Source: Anthopleura xanthogrammica
Taxonomy: Eukaryota > Cnidaria > Anthozoa > Actiniaria > Actiniidae
Assembly: GCA_964019055.1 (NCBI GenBank)
Contig: OZ025212.1
Location: 13,910,891-13,974,890 of the forward strand
DNA: 64,000 bases
Direction: 5' to 3'
Positions 21,290 to 32,647 of this stretch are shown in pieces. The notes beneath the pieces were generated by a model. The model was not told where the DNA came from and did no database searches. It saw nothing but the letters and a program-made list of their open reading frames with translations. The number at the start of each line of letters is the position of its first letter. Within the stretch, counting starts at the first letter, position 1. A program made the position numbers and the translations under genes.

Positions 21290-24200
21290 ATGCAAGAGTC
21301 TTATCAAGAGGTCCAAAGGTTGCGTTCATTGGCCAAAGAAGATAAAGAAGAAGGCTTAGTTCTTGATTTAACCAATGCGGAAGAAACCTACGAAACGTTC
21401 CCCTTTGCCGTCCTAGAACTGACTGACATTCAAGCACTAAGGCTGAATTCCAACAACTTATCTTCAATTCCAACGTCTATCAATCGTCTTATAAATCTTA
21501 AAGTGCTGGAGTTGAAAAGTGATGACTTCGAGGAATTCCCACTTGCACTGTGCGAGTTAACAAACTTGGAGGTACTAGATTTATCCAACAATGAAATTGT
21601 CACCATTCCAAGTGAAATAACGAAGTTAACTTCTCTCAAGACGCTAAGACTTCAAAATACAAAGCTTCGAGGAAGCTTGAGCGAGCACATATCTGCACTA
21701 ACTTCACTTGTGTATTTGGACGTATCCACAAATGCCCTGGAGTCCTTCCCTGAATCTATGGCAAACTTAAAGAACCTTGAACGTTTAAATATTTGGCGAA
21801 ATTCATTCGTCAAAGCTCCTTCTATCTTGACAGCACTTACGAAACTGAAAGTCCTGGATATCTCGTACAACAAGTTAGAAGCATTTGACTTGGACCTATT
21901 TATATCAGATGTCAGGGTTGAGGACTTGGACTTGGAAGGAAACAAGTTGACTGCTTTTCCCGCAAAGGTGTGCTCTTTGGTTAGTCTTCAGAGGTTAGAT
22001 GTTGGGCGAAATAAAATAACAAATATTCCTGAAGACATCAAAAATCTAAGAAAGCTCAGAGAGCTTTGGATTAACCACAACAATCTCGATGCCTTTCCGA
22101 AAGTAATTTGTAAGTTACTTTCACTGAAGATTTTGAGTATTTCATACAACAACATTAATTCTGTTCCTAATGACTTGGCTTATATGACCAAGTTGGAGAT
22201 CTTGGAGTTGGACTGCTGTGGTCTCAGTGATGTGATGCCTCTTTGCATCTGTATGCTGAAGAACTTGAAGTGGCTTTCTCTAGGAGACAACAACATCCGC
22301 AAAATCCCAATTGTGTTGACTTCCCTACACGACCTTTCGTTCATTAACCTGGTTGGGAATGAGGACCTAAAAATACCCTCACTAATCCTCAAGAGAGGAA
22401 TCGAAGCACTATTCAATTACTTGAACGAAGCTGAAATCAAGAAGACAATTTACCAGAAAGTTATCTTCCTCGGTAACGTCAGAGCTGGAAAGTCAAGTTT
22501 ATCCAAGACATTGATCCAAGGTACGTCGCAGCTGAGTGATGACAAAAACAGGACAGTTGTACTGGACGAAATGGCATGGACGCCTAGAGAGAATTTGAGT
22601 CTGCAAGTGTATGATTTTGGTGGCAGTGCTTGGTACGATGTTGTGCAGCATTTCTTCATCGACAAGCATTCGATAATCTTCCTGGTTGTAAACTTGAATG
22701 ATTATACAGAAGACGGTTACATTCACGATATGGAGAAATGGCTTCAAATAATTCAATCTAGAGCTCCTGGTGCACATCTGTTCGTCGTGGCAACTCATAT
22801 TGATTTGATGTCAGAAGATGAAGTTGCAGCAAAGCAAGCCAGCATCCTGGAGATCATGCGATGTAGAGAGGAAAAACAAGTCGAGAACGTCCAAAAAGAG
22901 ATTGAGAAACTGGAAAGACTTGGAAGTGAAGGCAAGACTGCGTGTGACCGTTTGAAGAATTCCCTGAGGAATCGACTAATCCTGCCCGAGAAAATTTACT
23001 CCGTGTCTTCCAAGACACTTCAGAACGTGGCAGAACTGAAATATGATCTTTTGGAAAAGGCAAAAGAACTTGGTCGTGTTATCCCGTCGTCATGGCAACA
23101 ACTTTACCATGACCTGCACACGTCAGACATGTCCAAAGCCAAGAAGTTCCTTACTTACAATGATGTGGCAAAGTTGAACTACGCAACAACGTACGAAACC
23201 ACACCTGTGTTCGTCCACAGTCCTTCTATCCATCGTAAACAGAACCATCACCCGCCTAAAAAAGCACTTTCGCGAACACCTACTGGATTCAAGATGGAAC
23301 CTCCAACATTTCCGAAACGGCGTCAGAAAAAGACTTCGGAGTGCAAGCCTCCACCTCCCGAAGCTTTCCGAAACCCGACCGAAAACGATGAACAAATCCA
23401 ATCAACTCGATTTCGAGTCCAACTTCTTGAAGAAGAACCTCAACAGCTAGGTTTTGACAAGGACAGACTTCACGATATCTTGGCATTCTTCCACAGCATC
23501 GGAGATGTGCTCTGGTACGAAGGCAAACCAGAGATTAAGAACTTTGTATTTCATAATCAGAGTTTTCTGATCGATCTGTTGAAGCATATTTTTTCAGAAA
23601 GGCCCGATGAGATTCAAGTAGGAGGCCCTGTTTTGATGAAACAAGGGCTAACGACAAAGGCACTTGAGGCAGCCCAACAAGATCTTCGTACCAAAGGTAT
23701 CATGTCAATGAAGTATCTAAAGGGACTTTTGGACGAATTACACGTCGAGAGCAAAATGATTGATGCCATAATGCAGCTTCTAGTCCATTTTGATCTTTGC
23801 TTTGAAGTACAGGATGGGACGCAAGAAAGCCGCATCACAAAGCTGCATTTCCCTTGGTTTTTGAGTGAGGCTGTTCCCCAAGAAGCCACCGTGATGGTGC
23901 ACCAACCCCCGGCGCCTGAAAATCGGAGATTCATTTTAGAGTACGAATTTCCACTTGGGTGTCCCCCGGCACTTTATGAGTCAATGGCAGTACATGTACA
24001 CCAGTTGGTTCCTGATTATCAGAGTATCAAGCACTGGAAGAACGGAGTGTACGGTAGAATCCGGGAAACCAAGATTATGCTTTATCGGACTCTTGACAAG
24101 TTGGATATCAACACTATAAGTTTTTACGTGGAAGGCCAAGAGATACCGGAGTTATGGAGTAATCTTGCCAACTTGCATAGGGAATTTCGTATCTCGATGA

Positions 24201-25029
24201 TCAGATGGCCTGGTATTCTACACGAAATGTGGCTGGTCTGCCCGCACTGTACAAAAAAAGGCGAGATGAATCCTCATCGGTTCCAAGGAGAGAACATCGA
24301 AAAGTGTTGCCCAGAGAGTGAAGAAAAGTTCACCTGTCCGAAGGCTCCTACAGAAGGGACTATTTCTGGAAACTTAATCTTCCCGCAACAAGGTAGGCGA
24401 AAAACACTTAAAATTTTATCGATAACAATCTCTAGGCAGGTCAGAGTGCATGGCTAACTCACAGATGGAACCCTGAAACAACCCTGGGCTGATCTAAGTC
24501 GGGGCACGGCTAACTCACAGATAGAACCCTGAAACAACCTCTGGGCTGATCTAAGTCAGGGTATGGCTAACTCACAGATTGAACCCTGAAACAACCTCTG
24601 GGCTGATCTAAGTCGGGGTATGGCCAACCTCTATTTAACGACCCTCTGACAATCCCCCCAGAAGTTCGACCATCAGTACAAATTAAAAATACAATGTAAA
24701 ATTGGCAAATGTACCTGATAACCGCATCCTCCGAAACTATTTCAGCGTCAAGCGACGTCCCATCCGATGAAGAGTTTTCCAAAGTCGCTTACATGGTCGG
24801 AAGTGACTGGCGACTACTCGGCCGAGCGCTGGGACTAGACGAATACAAGATCGATCACGTGAACACCGACAATGACCAGCTCCATGAAAAGGCTTATCAA
24901 ATGCTGCAGGTGTGGAAGAGAGGAAGAGGATCCAAGGCACATTGTGCACGTTTAATAAGGGCGCTGGAATCTGAAGAACTGAAGAGGAACGATGTGGTAG
25001 AAAAAATAGTCAGTCGGTGGATGAAATAA
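21290..25029 (+). CDS. Roco-family protein: LRR - Roc GTPase - COR - Death domain
   Basis: Two exons, 21290-24392 and 24746-25029, joined in phase (1128 aa). Residues 1-370: about fourteen leucine-rich repeats ('LKVLELKSDDFEEFPLALCE' type). Roc GTPase from about 388: P-loop GNVRAGKS (395-402), switch II 'DFGG' (442), and THID in place of the NKxD motif. The COR region follows about residues 600-980, with a Pro/Lys-rich stretch ('KKALSRTPTGFKMEPPTF') at its start. Exon 2 encodes a death domain ('YMVGSDWRLLGRALGLDEYK', then 'ALESEELKRNDVVEKIV'). Roc-COR proteins such as MFHAS1 and LRRK work as GTP-regulated dimeric scaffolds; a death domain suggests coupling to apoptotic or inflammatory adaptors. 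There is no kinase domain, unlike LRRK or DAPK1. The intron carries a 57-bp satellite. An 83-bp promoter-like duplication lies just upstream. Confidence 0.88.
24440..24640 (-). repeat. 57-bp satellite in the Roco intron
   Basis: About 3.3 head-to-tail copies of a 57-bp unit (cores 'ggctaactcacagatt', 'gaaccctgaaacaacctctg', 'ggctgatctaagtcaggg'). The same unit is tandem at 55980-56140 and appears as one or two units at 7985-8080 and 13500-13600. The reverse complement matches the 3' tail of the local tRNA-derived SINE. Confidence 0.8.
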
Positions 25030-26905
25030 GTCAGTTCAATTTATGTTTTTCAACCATTACACTGCGAGCAGACCCTCTATTTACCTTACTTGGTCACTGT
25101 CTGATCGTGTTTAGTTCTTTGGCCGAGGGCGTTTGGTTGCGAGTCAAATATCCCCAGGGAAGAAGGCTCGATCAGACAGTGACCAAGGGAAATACAGGGA
25201 CTGTTCGCAGTCTATGCAACCATTACCAAAAGAGTCAAAAAAGAAAGACATGGTAGCCATGTTGGTGGTTTTAACAAACGAAGCTAATGACATATCCGTT
25301 GTGTTAGATACCACCAACATGGCGGCGATATTTGATGACGTAGCGTACAAACGGAGACTAATTATACTGTAGCTTAGAAATTTTCTGATAGCGAACATGA
25401 TGCATTGTGGTCTAGATTGGGTATAAAATTAATTAATTAACTAATTATAGCCAAAATTATTCCTAAATTATTCGTGAGCAATGGTTGCTTTGCTAATTAT
25501 TTTCTGATCATGGTAATAGTACGTACGTCGGGCTCACCACGAGAAACGCGGGCTCTGGGGCCGAAAATGCAAAGTTTCAGAAGGAACAATGACTGAGTCG
25601 TTCATGGTCTATTTTCATTAACTTTTCCGTAACGGAAAATTTCTTTTACATCAAATATTTACAATTTAAAACTATGTTTTAGTGACTGATGTCAAAAACT
25701 AAACCTCTCGTAACCGGCGAACTTAAGCTGATAGTAAAAGTGGTCGATCCTACTTATGGTCGTTTTTGGTGCCGGTCGTTAACCACAGGGTAACCGTGGG
25801 TGGTTTCAAACCGGTTAAAGCCAGACAGTCTATGGAATTCCCAACTCCCAACAAAATGCCTAATTTCAAGGCTGTATATAGAAGATGTAAAGTAAAAGCG
25901 TTGGGAGGAAGAATTTTCTTAATTAAACGAAATGAGTTTTAATATAGCTGGATTTTCGAGTCCTGATAAAAATATCAAAATAATAATTCTGATTAATACA
26001 ATTTTTATTGTTACTTTTTTACTTTGTAAAAAGGGTTTTAGAATAAATTGACTTTTGATACTAAATTATGGCCAGTTATTAATTTAAACGAGTTTATTTT
26101 CAGTAAGGCCAAGTTTAAATGTCGATCTTCTTATGAGCCAAACGCGATGAAAACAATGGATAATAAGGTGGTCTTCCTTGATGTCATTAGGTTCGGTTCA
26201 TGAGAACCTCGACGGTTTGAATTGAGCCTAATCCTGATCAAGAAATCTTCTAAAGTTTGCTTGGCTGACTACGCCGAGAAAAGCATAAGTTTCCACTTCC
26301 TGAATGGACGTGATATTTTCCTATTTTCATTTTTATCATACTTTATTAAAATCCTATATTTTAATATTAGAAACACAAACAAAAGGAAAAAGAGCAATAA
26401 ATACTCGTAATCTAGGAGAAATTAAAAAAAAAAAATCAAGTTCAAATGAAGTTTACATTCCTGTTTCGCCCCAATGTTTCTACGTTCGCCAAACGAAAGG
26501 ATATTTTTAACTCACTTAAATAAATAATGCTTTAGACCAACTGGAAGTTACTCACATAAAAAAGTCAATATTGAACGAGTTGAGTATGTTACAGCGGAAA
26601 AGCCGTGAGAATAAAAACAATTGTTTCGTGGTATCTTAAAAATATCTCGAATCGATGACATGACAACCGTTGTCTGTCAAACTCGGCTATCAATGCTGTT
26701 ATTTAACTCATTAAATCCTCTTAAAAACAGTACTAATAGTCCTTATCACCTTCAACATCTACTTCAATACCTTAAACAAGCTAACAAGGGAATAATTTAA
26801 ACAGCTGAATGAATGAAAAGTTAATTTTGGGAGCTTATAGTTTGAGTGAGACGCCGCCGAAAATTTCATACTAACGACGAGTTCTTAAAGTGTTACCGAA
26901 CAAGT
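25030..26905. other. Intergenic DNA between Roco and the secreted-protein gene
   Basis: No gene seen. 25070-25210 includes a short inverted repeat ('cagtgaccaaggg' against 'cttggtcactgtctgatcg'). 25250-25345 is a foldback with arms 'catgttggtggttttaac' and 'accaccaacatggcggc', related to 5815-5900. The rest is AT-rich. Confidence 0.45.
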
Positions 26906-29900
26906 ATGGCTTTGAATTCCTACTATGTTATCCTAATGGTGATTAGCTTTGCTGTTTTATGTAAAGGTAAGTTTATCTAACTAATCTTTTTTTTCCAGCG
27001 TTCAAAAACTTTACTTTACAAAACAAAAACTGACATCATATCCTTTTTTAAAAAGAGATCAAGAATATAGCGAAATTTTTAGTTGTTTACAAAAAAGAAA
27101 AAAAACCGTTTACTTCACCCTTGAAGCTTCAGCTAAGTTTTTCTTTCTTTCTTTCTTTTTTTCCTTCATTGTTTTTTTTTTTTTATTAATTTTTTTTAAA
27201 TGAAAAAAAACCGTTGGATATTCGGATCTTTTTATCCGGTAAAATTGTGATAAAATTATCAAAACCAATTGCAAAAATTATAGGATTATATTCATTGTAT
27301 GTTTTTACCAATTGTTATTTAAAAATTTAAAAATTCACAATTTTATCGCCAATCGGTTATTTCACTAAACTCGGCAACTTGATCCCGCCTAAAGAGTTGG
27401 CGCCTTTGCCAAGAGCGCCCGAAGCCTGAAAACGCATCACTGCCCCCTCTTTTGGCGGGAAAACCATGTAAGACACACTAATTTTGGGGCAAATTTCTTT
27501 AACTAAACTATAAGAACTTTAGGGAACTTCATATATTTATTGTCAAAAATAGCCTTAAAGGAAAAGTTTTACTAAGAATTCATATTCAATGCAAAAAAAA
27601 ATGCAAAAAAAATTCTTTTTTTCTTACAGGGAACGTGACAAGAGATAGGTTATCAGGTAAAAAAATGTTACTTGGCAGTTGCTAAAGAAGAAAAATCTAG
27701 AAGGAAAACTAAAAGTTAAAACAAAAGAGAGATAACATAAATAAATCATCAGAAATGAAAATAAAAAAAATAAACTGTCATGTTTATCCAAGAAAAAAAT
27801 ATTTAATGATACTTTGTTAATGTGGAAAACGCCTAAAGAAATTTAAAAACGGCAAAAAAAGAAGAAAAAAAGTCTGGGCTTTTCTACCGTTTGACCACGG
27901 CTCAAAATTATCCGAATTTTGTTTTAATAAGTGATTTCTTTTAAATGACCTTACCTTTATCATTATTATTATTGCTTTATAACTTTGCTTAAATTAAGTG
28001 TCAGCTGTTTAAATATTTATAATTTTCTTCATTTAAAGTCACTTTTGGGAAATTTTCTTCGCTTCCTTTAACGGCCAGACAAGCAGAACAGGAAGGATGG
28101 GAGAGAGACGCGAGCTGTCGTGCCGGTCAGTAAGGTTAAGGATTATATTATTAAAATTTTAAGAAATCAGAAATACTGGATAATTTTTAGCAAGCAAACG
28201 GAATTTTAAGGGGAAAGTAGAAGGAAGGAAGGAAGAATGGAGGAAAGAAAGGAAGAAAGAAAGAAGAAAGAAAAAAAGAAAGAAAGAAAGAAAGAACGAA
28301 AGAAATAACAAAAGAAATAACGAAAGAGAAAAAAGAGAAAAAAAAATCGAAATCCTTCACTTCGGTTATCCTTTCCTTCTTATTTCTTCCCTCCTTTCAT
28401 TTTTTTATTCATCTCATTTTTCTTTTTTTATTCCTTTTGTACAGTATACTTGCTCCATCCTTTGCAATCCCTATCGAAAAGAGGGAAAGGTTTCTTTTTT
28501 ATGCAAACCTTTAAAATCCATACCTTTATTTCAACACGTTTAATTTATATCTAGTGGAGGTGGCGGTACAAAGGTGTTACTGATGGTGGATTAATTAGTT
28601 TTTCCCGCCAACTTTTTCCTCCCTCTTTCTCTTTCCTCCTCCCTTTCCCAGAAATGAGCTTAGACATAACGACAATTATCTGTTGCTGAGAAAAGACGTC
28701 ACATCACACATACCGACTCCCTAAAGTAGATTATAAACTTTTCCTCGCCAGCGTTGACCGTGATAAAAAAATCCCCAAAAATTTTAGCAGCTGCTGTTTA
28801 CTTTACGACCACTAGAAATGAATAGAGCTGTTTCAGTAGTGATGTTCATAAATAACAGTTGTTTTTATACCACACGTAGTTTACTTGGCATTAATTTGTC
28901 GACAACTTTTGATAGATCTGTAATAAACTCGCCAGTAACAAAACGAGCAGGGGACTGGAAACGAGTTTCTCAAATTTGATTTCATTCACAAACAAATCAT
29001 ACCATAAGAAAGAGCACATAAAAATTAGTAAGAATTGAAGATTTGATCAAGTTTTTATATTTATACAAAATTATGAGATTTTAAAAATGTCTAAAATTAC
29101 AGAGAAAGGATGTGTTTCATGCATTTCTCTGTGATTTTAGCGATTTTAGCAGGGTTTGAATGCTCATAACATTGTTTCTATAAGGTCAAACATCCTGAAA
29201 CTTGGTCAGTAAGCTTGTTATATGTTGCTCTTTCATGTATTAAATCGGGTGTGTTTTTCCCGGATTCTTAACTCATTTGTTTTTCTAACTCGAATCCAGT
29301 CCCTTGCTCGTTTTGTTACCGGCGAATCTCGCTACGTATTTGATGGACAGCTCTGCGCATGTCCGTGAAATTGGCGGAAAAGCGCTTGTGAAGAAAAATG
29401 ATTTTTGAAAATTTAAAATTTGACCGGCGGTATATTTAGATGTACACTGGTGTGTTAGATGTTGTTGATTTGAACATTCAACAGGTTCTTCGGCAAACTT
29501 TTTCAAAGGAAATCGTTACGTGCGACATGACGACAACACGACAAAAATCTTGTACGACTGTCGAGGACGCGTTGCTGGGATACAAACAACGGTAAATAGT
29601 GAAATCGATTCATAACTCAACTCAGACGTTCTGCTAATATCATATCAAGGTAAATTGTTGGCCCTCAGGTCAAAGACACTCTGTTGCTATGGAAACATAA
29701 TTATGAGAGGGAAAAGACTAGGAGATAATGTTGTTGTTGTTGATGATGATGATGGTGGTCGTACATGGTGGTGTTGATGACTGTAGTGATGAAGGTGATG
29801 GGGATGCGCATGGATGATATGATGATGGTAGTGGTACTAATGGTGATGATGGTGGTGATGATGATGGCAATGATGATGGTGATGATGATGGCAATGATGG

Positions 29901-31758
29901 TGATGACGATGGTGGTGGTGATGACTGTGATGATGATGGTGCTGATGGTGATGATGATAGTGCTGATGGTGTTGATGATGGTGATGATGATGCACAATAT
30001 TTCTAGCCAGCTTTTGGATAATAAGGGGAGTACAACAGAAGATTGTACTGACTGGTAATCAACTTAACAACTGATTCATCAACCCCTTTGCTTTCAGATT
30101 GAACCTACTTCAGATTTTCCCACACAATACAACTCTGCTCCTTGGCACAGTAATGACGATGGTACGATAACCGCTACTGCTTATTTTCGCAACCCCAAGA
30201 GGATTTGCTCATGTAAATGTCACACCAAAAATGTTCCTCCAGTTGGTGACAGACTCTGGATTCAACTCGGTGACATAAGAAAAGGGGGAAGCAAATTTAT
30301 GGTCATTCCGCTAAACAAACAAGAGATAGCTAATACTCCATGGGTCGAGGGAAAGTGTGTTAGTGCAATGGGTGAGGATTGATTTATTTTCTTATTCATT
30401 TTTGAATTAATTGTTTGTTTGTTTGTTTACTACAGCATTTCATATTAAGTTTAGTGAGTTTTGTATCATTTGTTTTGGTGTTTATTTGATTATTTACTTC
30501 ATTTCTTCCATTACTGGTATTTCAATTCGTCAATGACACTCTCATCCATTTATCAATCTATGGGTCAGTTATGTTCCCTTCCTTCCATTCATCAATCAAT
30601 CCATCTTTCCATCTATCCATCCATTCTTCCAACTATCTATCTATCATTCCATCCATCCACCCGTCCATCTGTCCATCCATCCAACCATTAAACCATCCAT
30701 CCATCTGTCCTTCCATCCGTTCATCCCTCCATTCATTTATTCATCCACCCCTTCATCAATCTCCTTTCTTCCATTTGCCTACCATTTCTTTTCTTTATAC
30801 AAGTTTTTTTATTTATTTATTTATTTGTTAATTTATTCATTATTGATTAATTAATTAATTAATTTGGTTGTTAATTATTATTTACAATTATTTTCAAAAA
30901 AACTTATTTTAGTCATTCTTATTTTCTCATTCTTCCCGCAGGAATGCATTATCACTATAACATATCCAAGGACTTTGACTGTAACTATGCTTTTCCAGTT
31001 TTTCTGGTTGCCAATAAATACAACGGAGATGTTCATGGATTTGGTTGGGGAGTACCAGTGGTCGTGAACAGCATAAGATGGGAGCGACCAGCACCAGAGC
31101 TGTTTGCGGTATTAAACATTTTTTTCTTTACACCAATTTCCACTTATAGCCCACTTTTGATATATACTTCACTTTTCACGCACAAAGATTTCAATGCTAG
31201 ACTTCATGCTAAATGCTCAGTGATTCATGACAGGAGAAGAAAAAAAAAACAAATTTAACACAGATCCTCATACTAGAACCTTTGTGTGTAACAAGTGAGG
31301 CATATCTTGGAAGTGGACTATTAATACCTAATTTAACTCAGACAACTAGTAATAATTTAAGACCTCTGAGTTCCTAGTTTGTCAAGTAAAAAATCCACAG
31401 ACATCTTGGGTTGTGTTGGTCACATATAAACTACATGTATGAAAATTATAGCTGGAGAAAAATCCTTGAATCAAGGGAATCTTAACCTAACAAACTCTTC
31501 TCACATGTGATGTTGAGTCCAGGATTTGTACCTGATATCCCAAGTCGAGAGGCAAGTGTACTACTGCCATGCCACAATCCACAATCCAGCCTACCCCAAA
31601 TTAATAAAAAATTATATGCCTCCTTTTCTAACTTTAATATTCTTACATTTCAGAGATCAATCAAGGAAGAAAACATACCAGCTTGCATCTTGAACTACAA
31701 GGCCGTATCTGTCCAACATATCTTTTTTGTTGATCCTTTGAAGATTACCTGTTTTTAG
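26906..31758 (+). CDS. Predicted secreted Cys-containing protein, family not recognised
   Basis: Seven exons: 26906-26966, 27630-27656 (a 27-bp microexon), 28039-28125, 29485-29591, 30098-30371, 30942-31108, 31654-31758; 276 codons in phase. Exon 1 is a signal peptide ('[12 protein letters not shown]'). The mature protein has about nine cysteines, including a tight C-S-C-K-C cluster ('RICSCKCH'), aromatic motifs ('[10 protein letters not shown]', '[10 protein letters not shown]'), and N-glycosylation sequons (NVT, NTT, NIS). No membrane segment follows. Splice sites are canonical. AATAAA at 31853-31858 is a plausible polyadenylation signal about 95 bp after the stop. I do not recognise the family; a lineage-restricted extracellular or egg/matrix protein is a guess. 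Introns carry purine tracts, a GAT-type microsatellite and a CCAT-type microsatellite. Confidence 0.72.
28205..28345 (+). repeat. Purine-rich GAAA/GGAA tract
   Basis: Simple A/G-rich repeat within intron 3 of the secreted-protein gene; no coding potential. Confidence 0.8.
29730..29995. repeat. GAT/GGT trinucleotide microsatellite
   Basis: About 260 bp of imperfect 'gatgatggt' repeats in intron 4 of the secreted-protein gene. It produces spurious Met/Val-rich ORFs on one strand and Ile/Thr-rich ORFs on the other. Confidence 0.9.
30570..30745. repeat. CCAT tetranucleotide microsatellite
   Basis: Imperfect 'atccatccatcc' repeats in intron 5 of the secreted-protein gene; the source of Ser/Pro/His-rich spurious ORFs. 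Confidence 0.9.
31440..31562 (-). mobile_element. Degenerate tRNA-derived SINE, minus orientation
   Basis: The reverse complement carries the SINE landmarks in order: 'tggcatggcagtagtacac', 'ttgcctctcgacttggg', 'cacatgtgagaagagtttgt' and 'ttgattcaaggatttttctc'. It is located in intron 6 of the secreted-protein gene, 92 bp before the last exon. Confidence 0.65.
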
Positions 31759-32639
31759 AAGTGAAAATTAATGTCTTGACTAAGAGAAGCAAAAGAGAGC
31801 CCCCCTCAATGAGCTTTTGCTCTTGGGGCAAACTAGGGAATTTATGAGTCTAAATAAAGAAATAACAAAAGATAATCAAAACATGAAATCATCATTGAAA
31901 TTTTAGGATAATCTTAACTATATGTATCAATAAATATTAGATAATTTGATCATGGTGTACTGTATTGATTAATAAAAACTGAATGTTAAAGTGAATGAAA
32001 GAACAAAGGAATAAATGATTAGAAAATGGTAAGTTATATATATTTCATTTAATTGCAATATTCGGTCACAAAACGTATTATGCATTTTAGTGTGGAATAG
32101 GGGTGAACATTTTTTTGTCTTTATAAATTGTATCTTGCCCTGTTGAGCTTGACAAAGTACTGCAGACTTGAAAAATATCCAGCCCTGTTCCACCCTAAAA
32201 TGTCGAAATATAAGATATATGCTTTTTAAGAAATGACCACTGCACACAGCCCGATAATTAAACAAAGATATTAGGACCAAAGCTAAAACAGGACCACATC
32301 CAAAACGTGGCTGACAGATGTCACAACAGTTCCAAAAATTTATACAGATGTTTTTATTCACTAGAACAGAATTTACTCCATGTTCATTGTCTCAGAGTAC
32401 ATGTAAACTTTTGAGTACATCTTGTACTAAATATTGCAAAATTTGAACAAAACGTATAAAATTTCTAAAAATCCCTTACCATTCAGTCATTCTTCATCCA
32501 TCCATGCGCTTTGCTTTAAAATTGGCGGGAAAATCTATCTGCGTGCGCATTCAATTTACACGCACCCCTTGAGCCAGCGATTATCAAACCCAACCCAGTC
32601 CTCCTCGTTTTCTACTATTCAAGATGGCGGACGAGGACG
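31759..32639. other. Intergenic DNA and 5' region of NRDE2
   Basis: No gene seen. 31850-32430 is AT-rich. 32520-32639 is the presumed NRDE2 promoter and leader, including a 7-codon upstream ORF at 32624-32647. Confidence 0.45.
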
Positions 32640-32647
32640 ATGGATGA
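32624..32647 (+). promoter_or_regulatory. Overlapping 7-codon uORF at the NRDE2 start
   Basis: 'aagATGGCGG' at 32624 is in strong Kozak context (A at -3, G at +4) and opens a frame of only seven codons. Its stop TGA (32645-32647) overlaps the NRDE2 ATG region (ATG at 32640), as GGATGGATGA. It could limit initiation at the main ATG unless scanning leaks or ribosomes reinitiate backwards. Confidence 0.5.

Noticed and set aside
29701..30058. Met/Val-rich and Ile/Thr-rich ORFs
   Set aside because: Artefacts of the GAT/GGT microsatellite in an intron of the secreted-protein gene.
30461..30831. Ser/Pro/His-rich ORFs
   Set aside because: Artefacts of the CCAT microsatellite in an intron.
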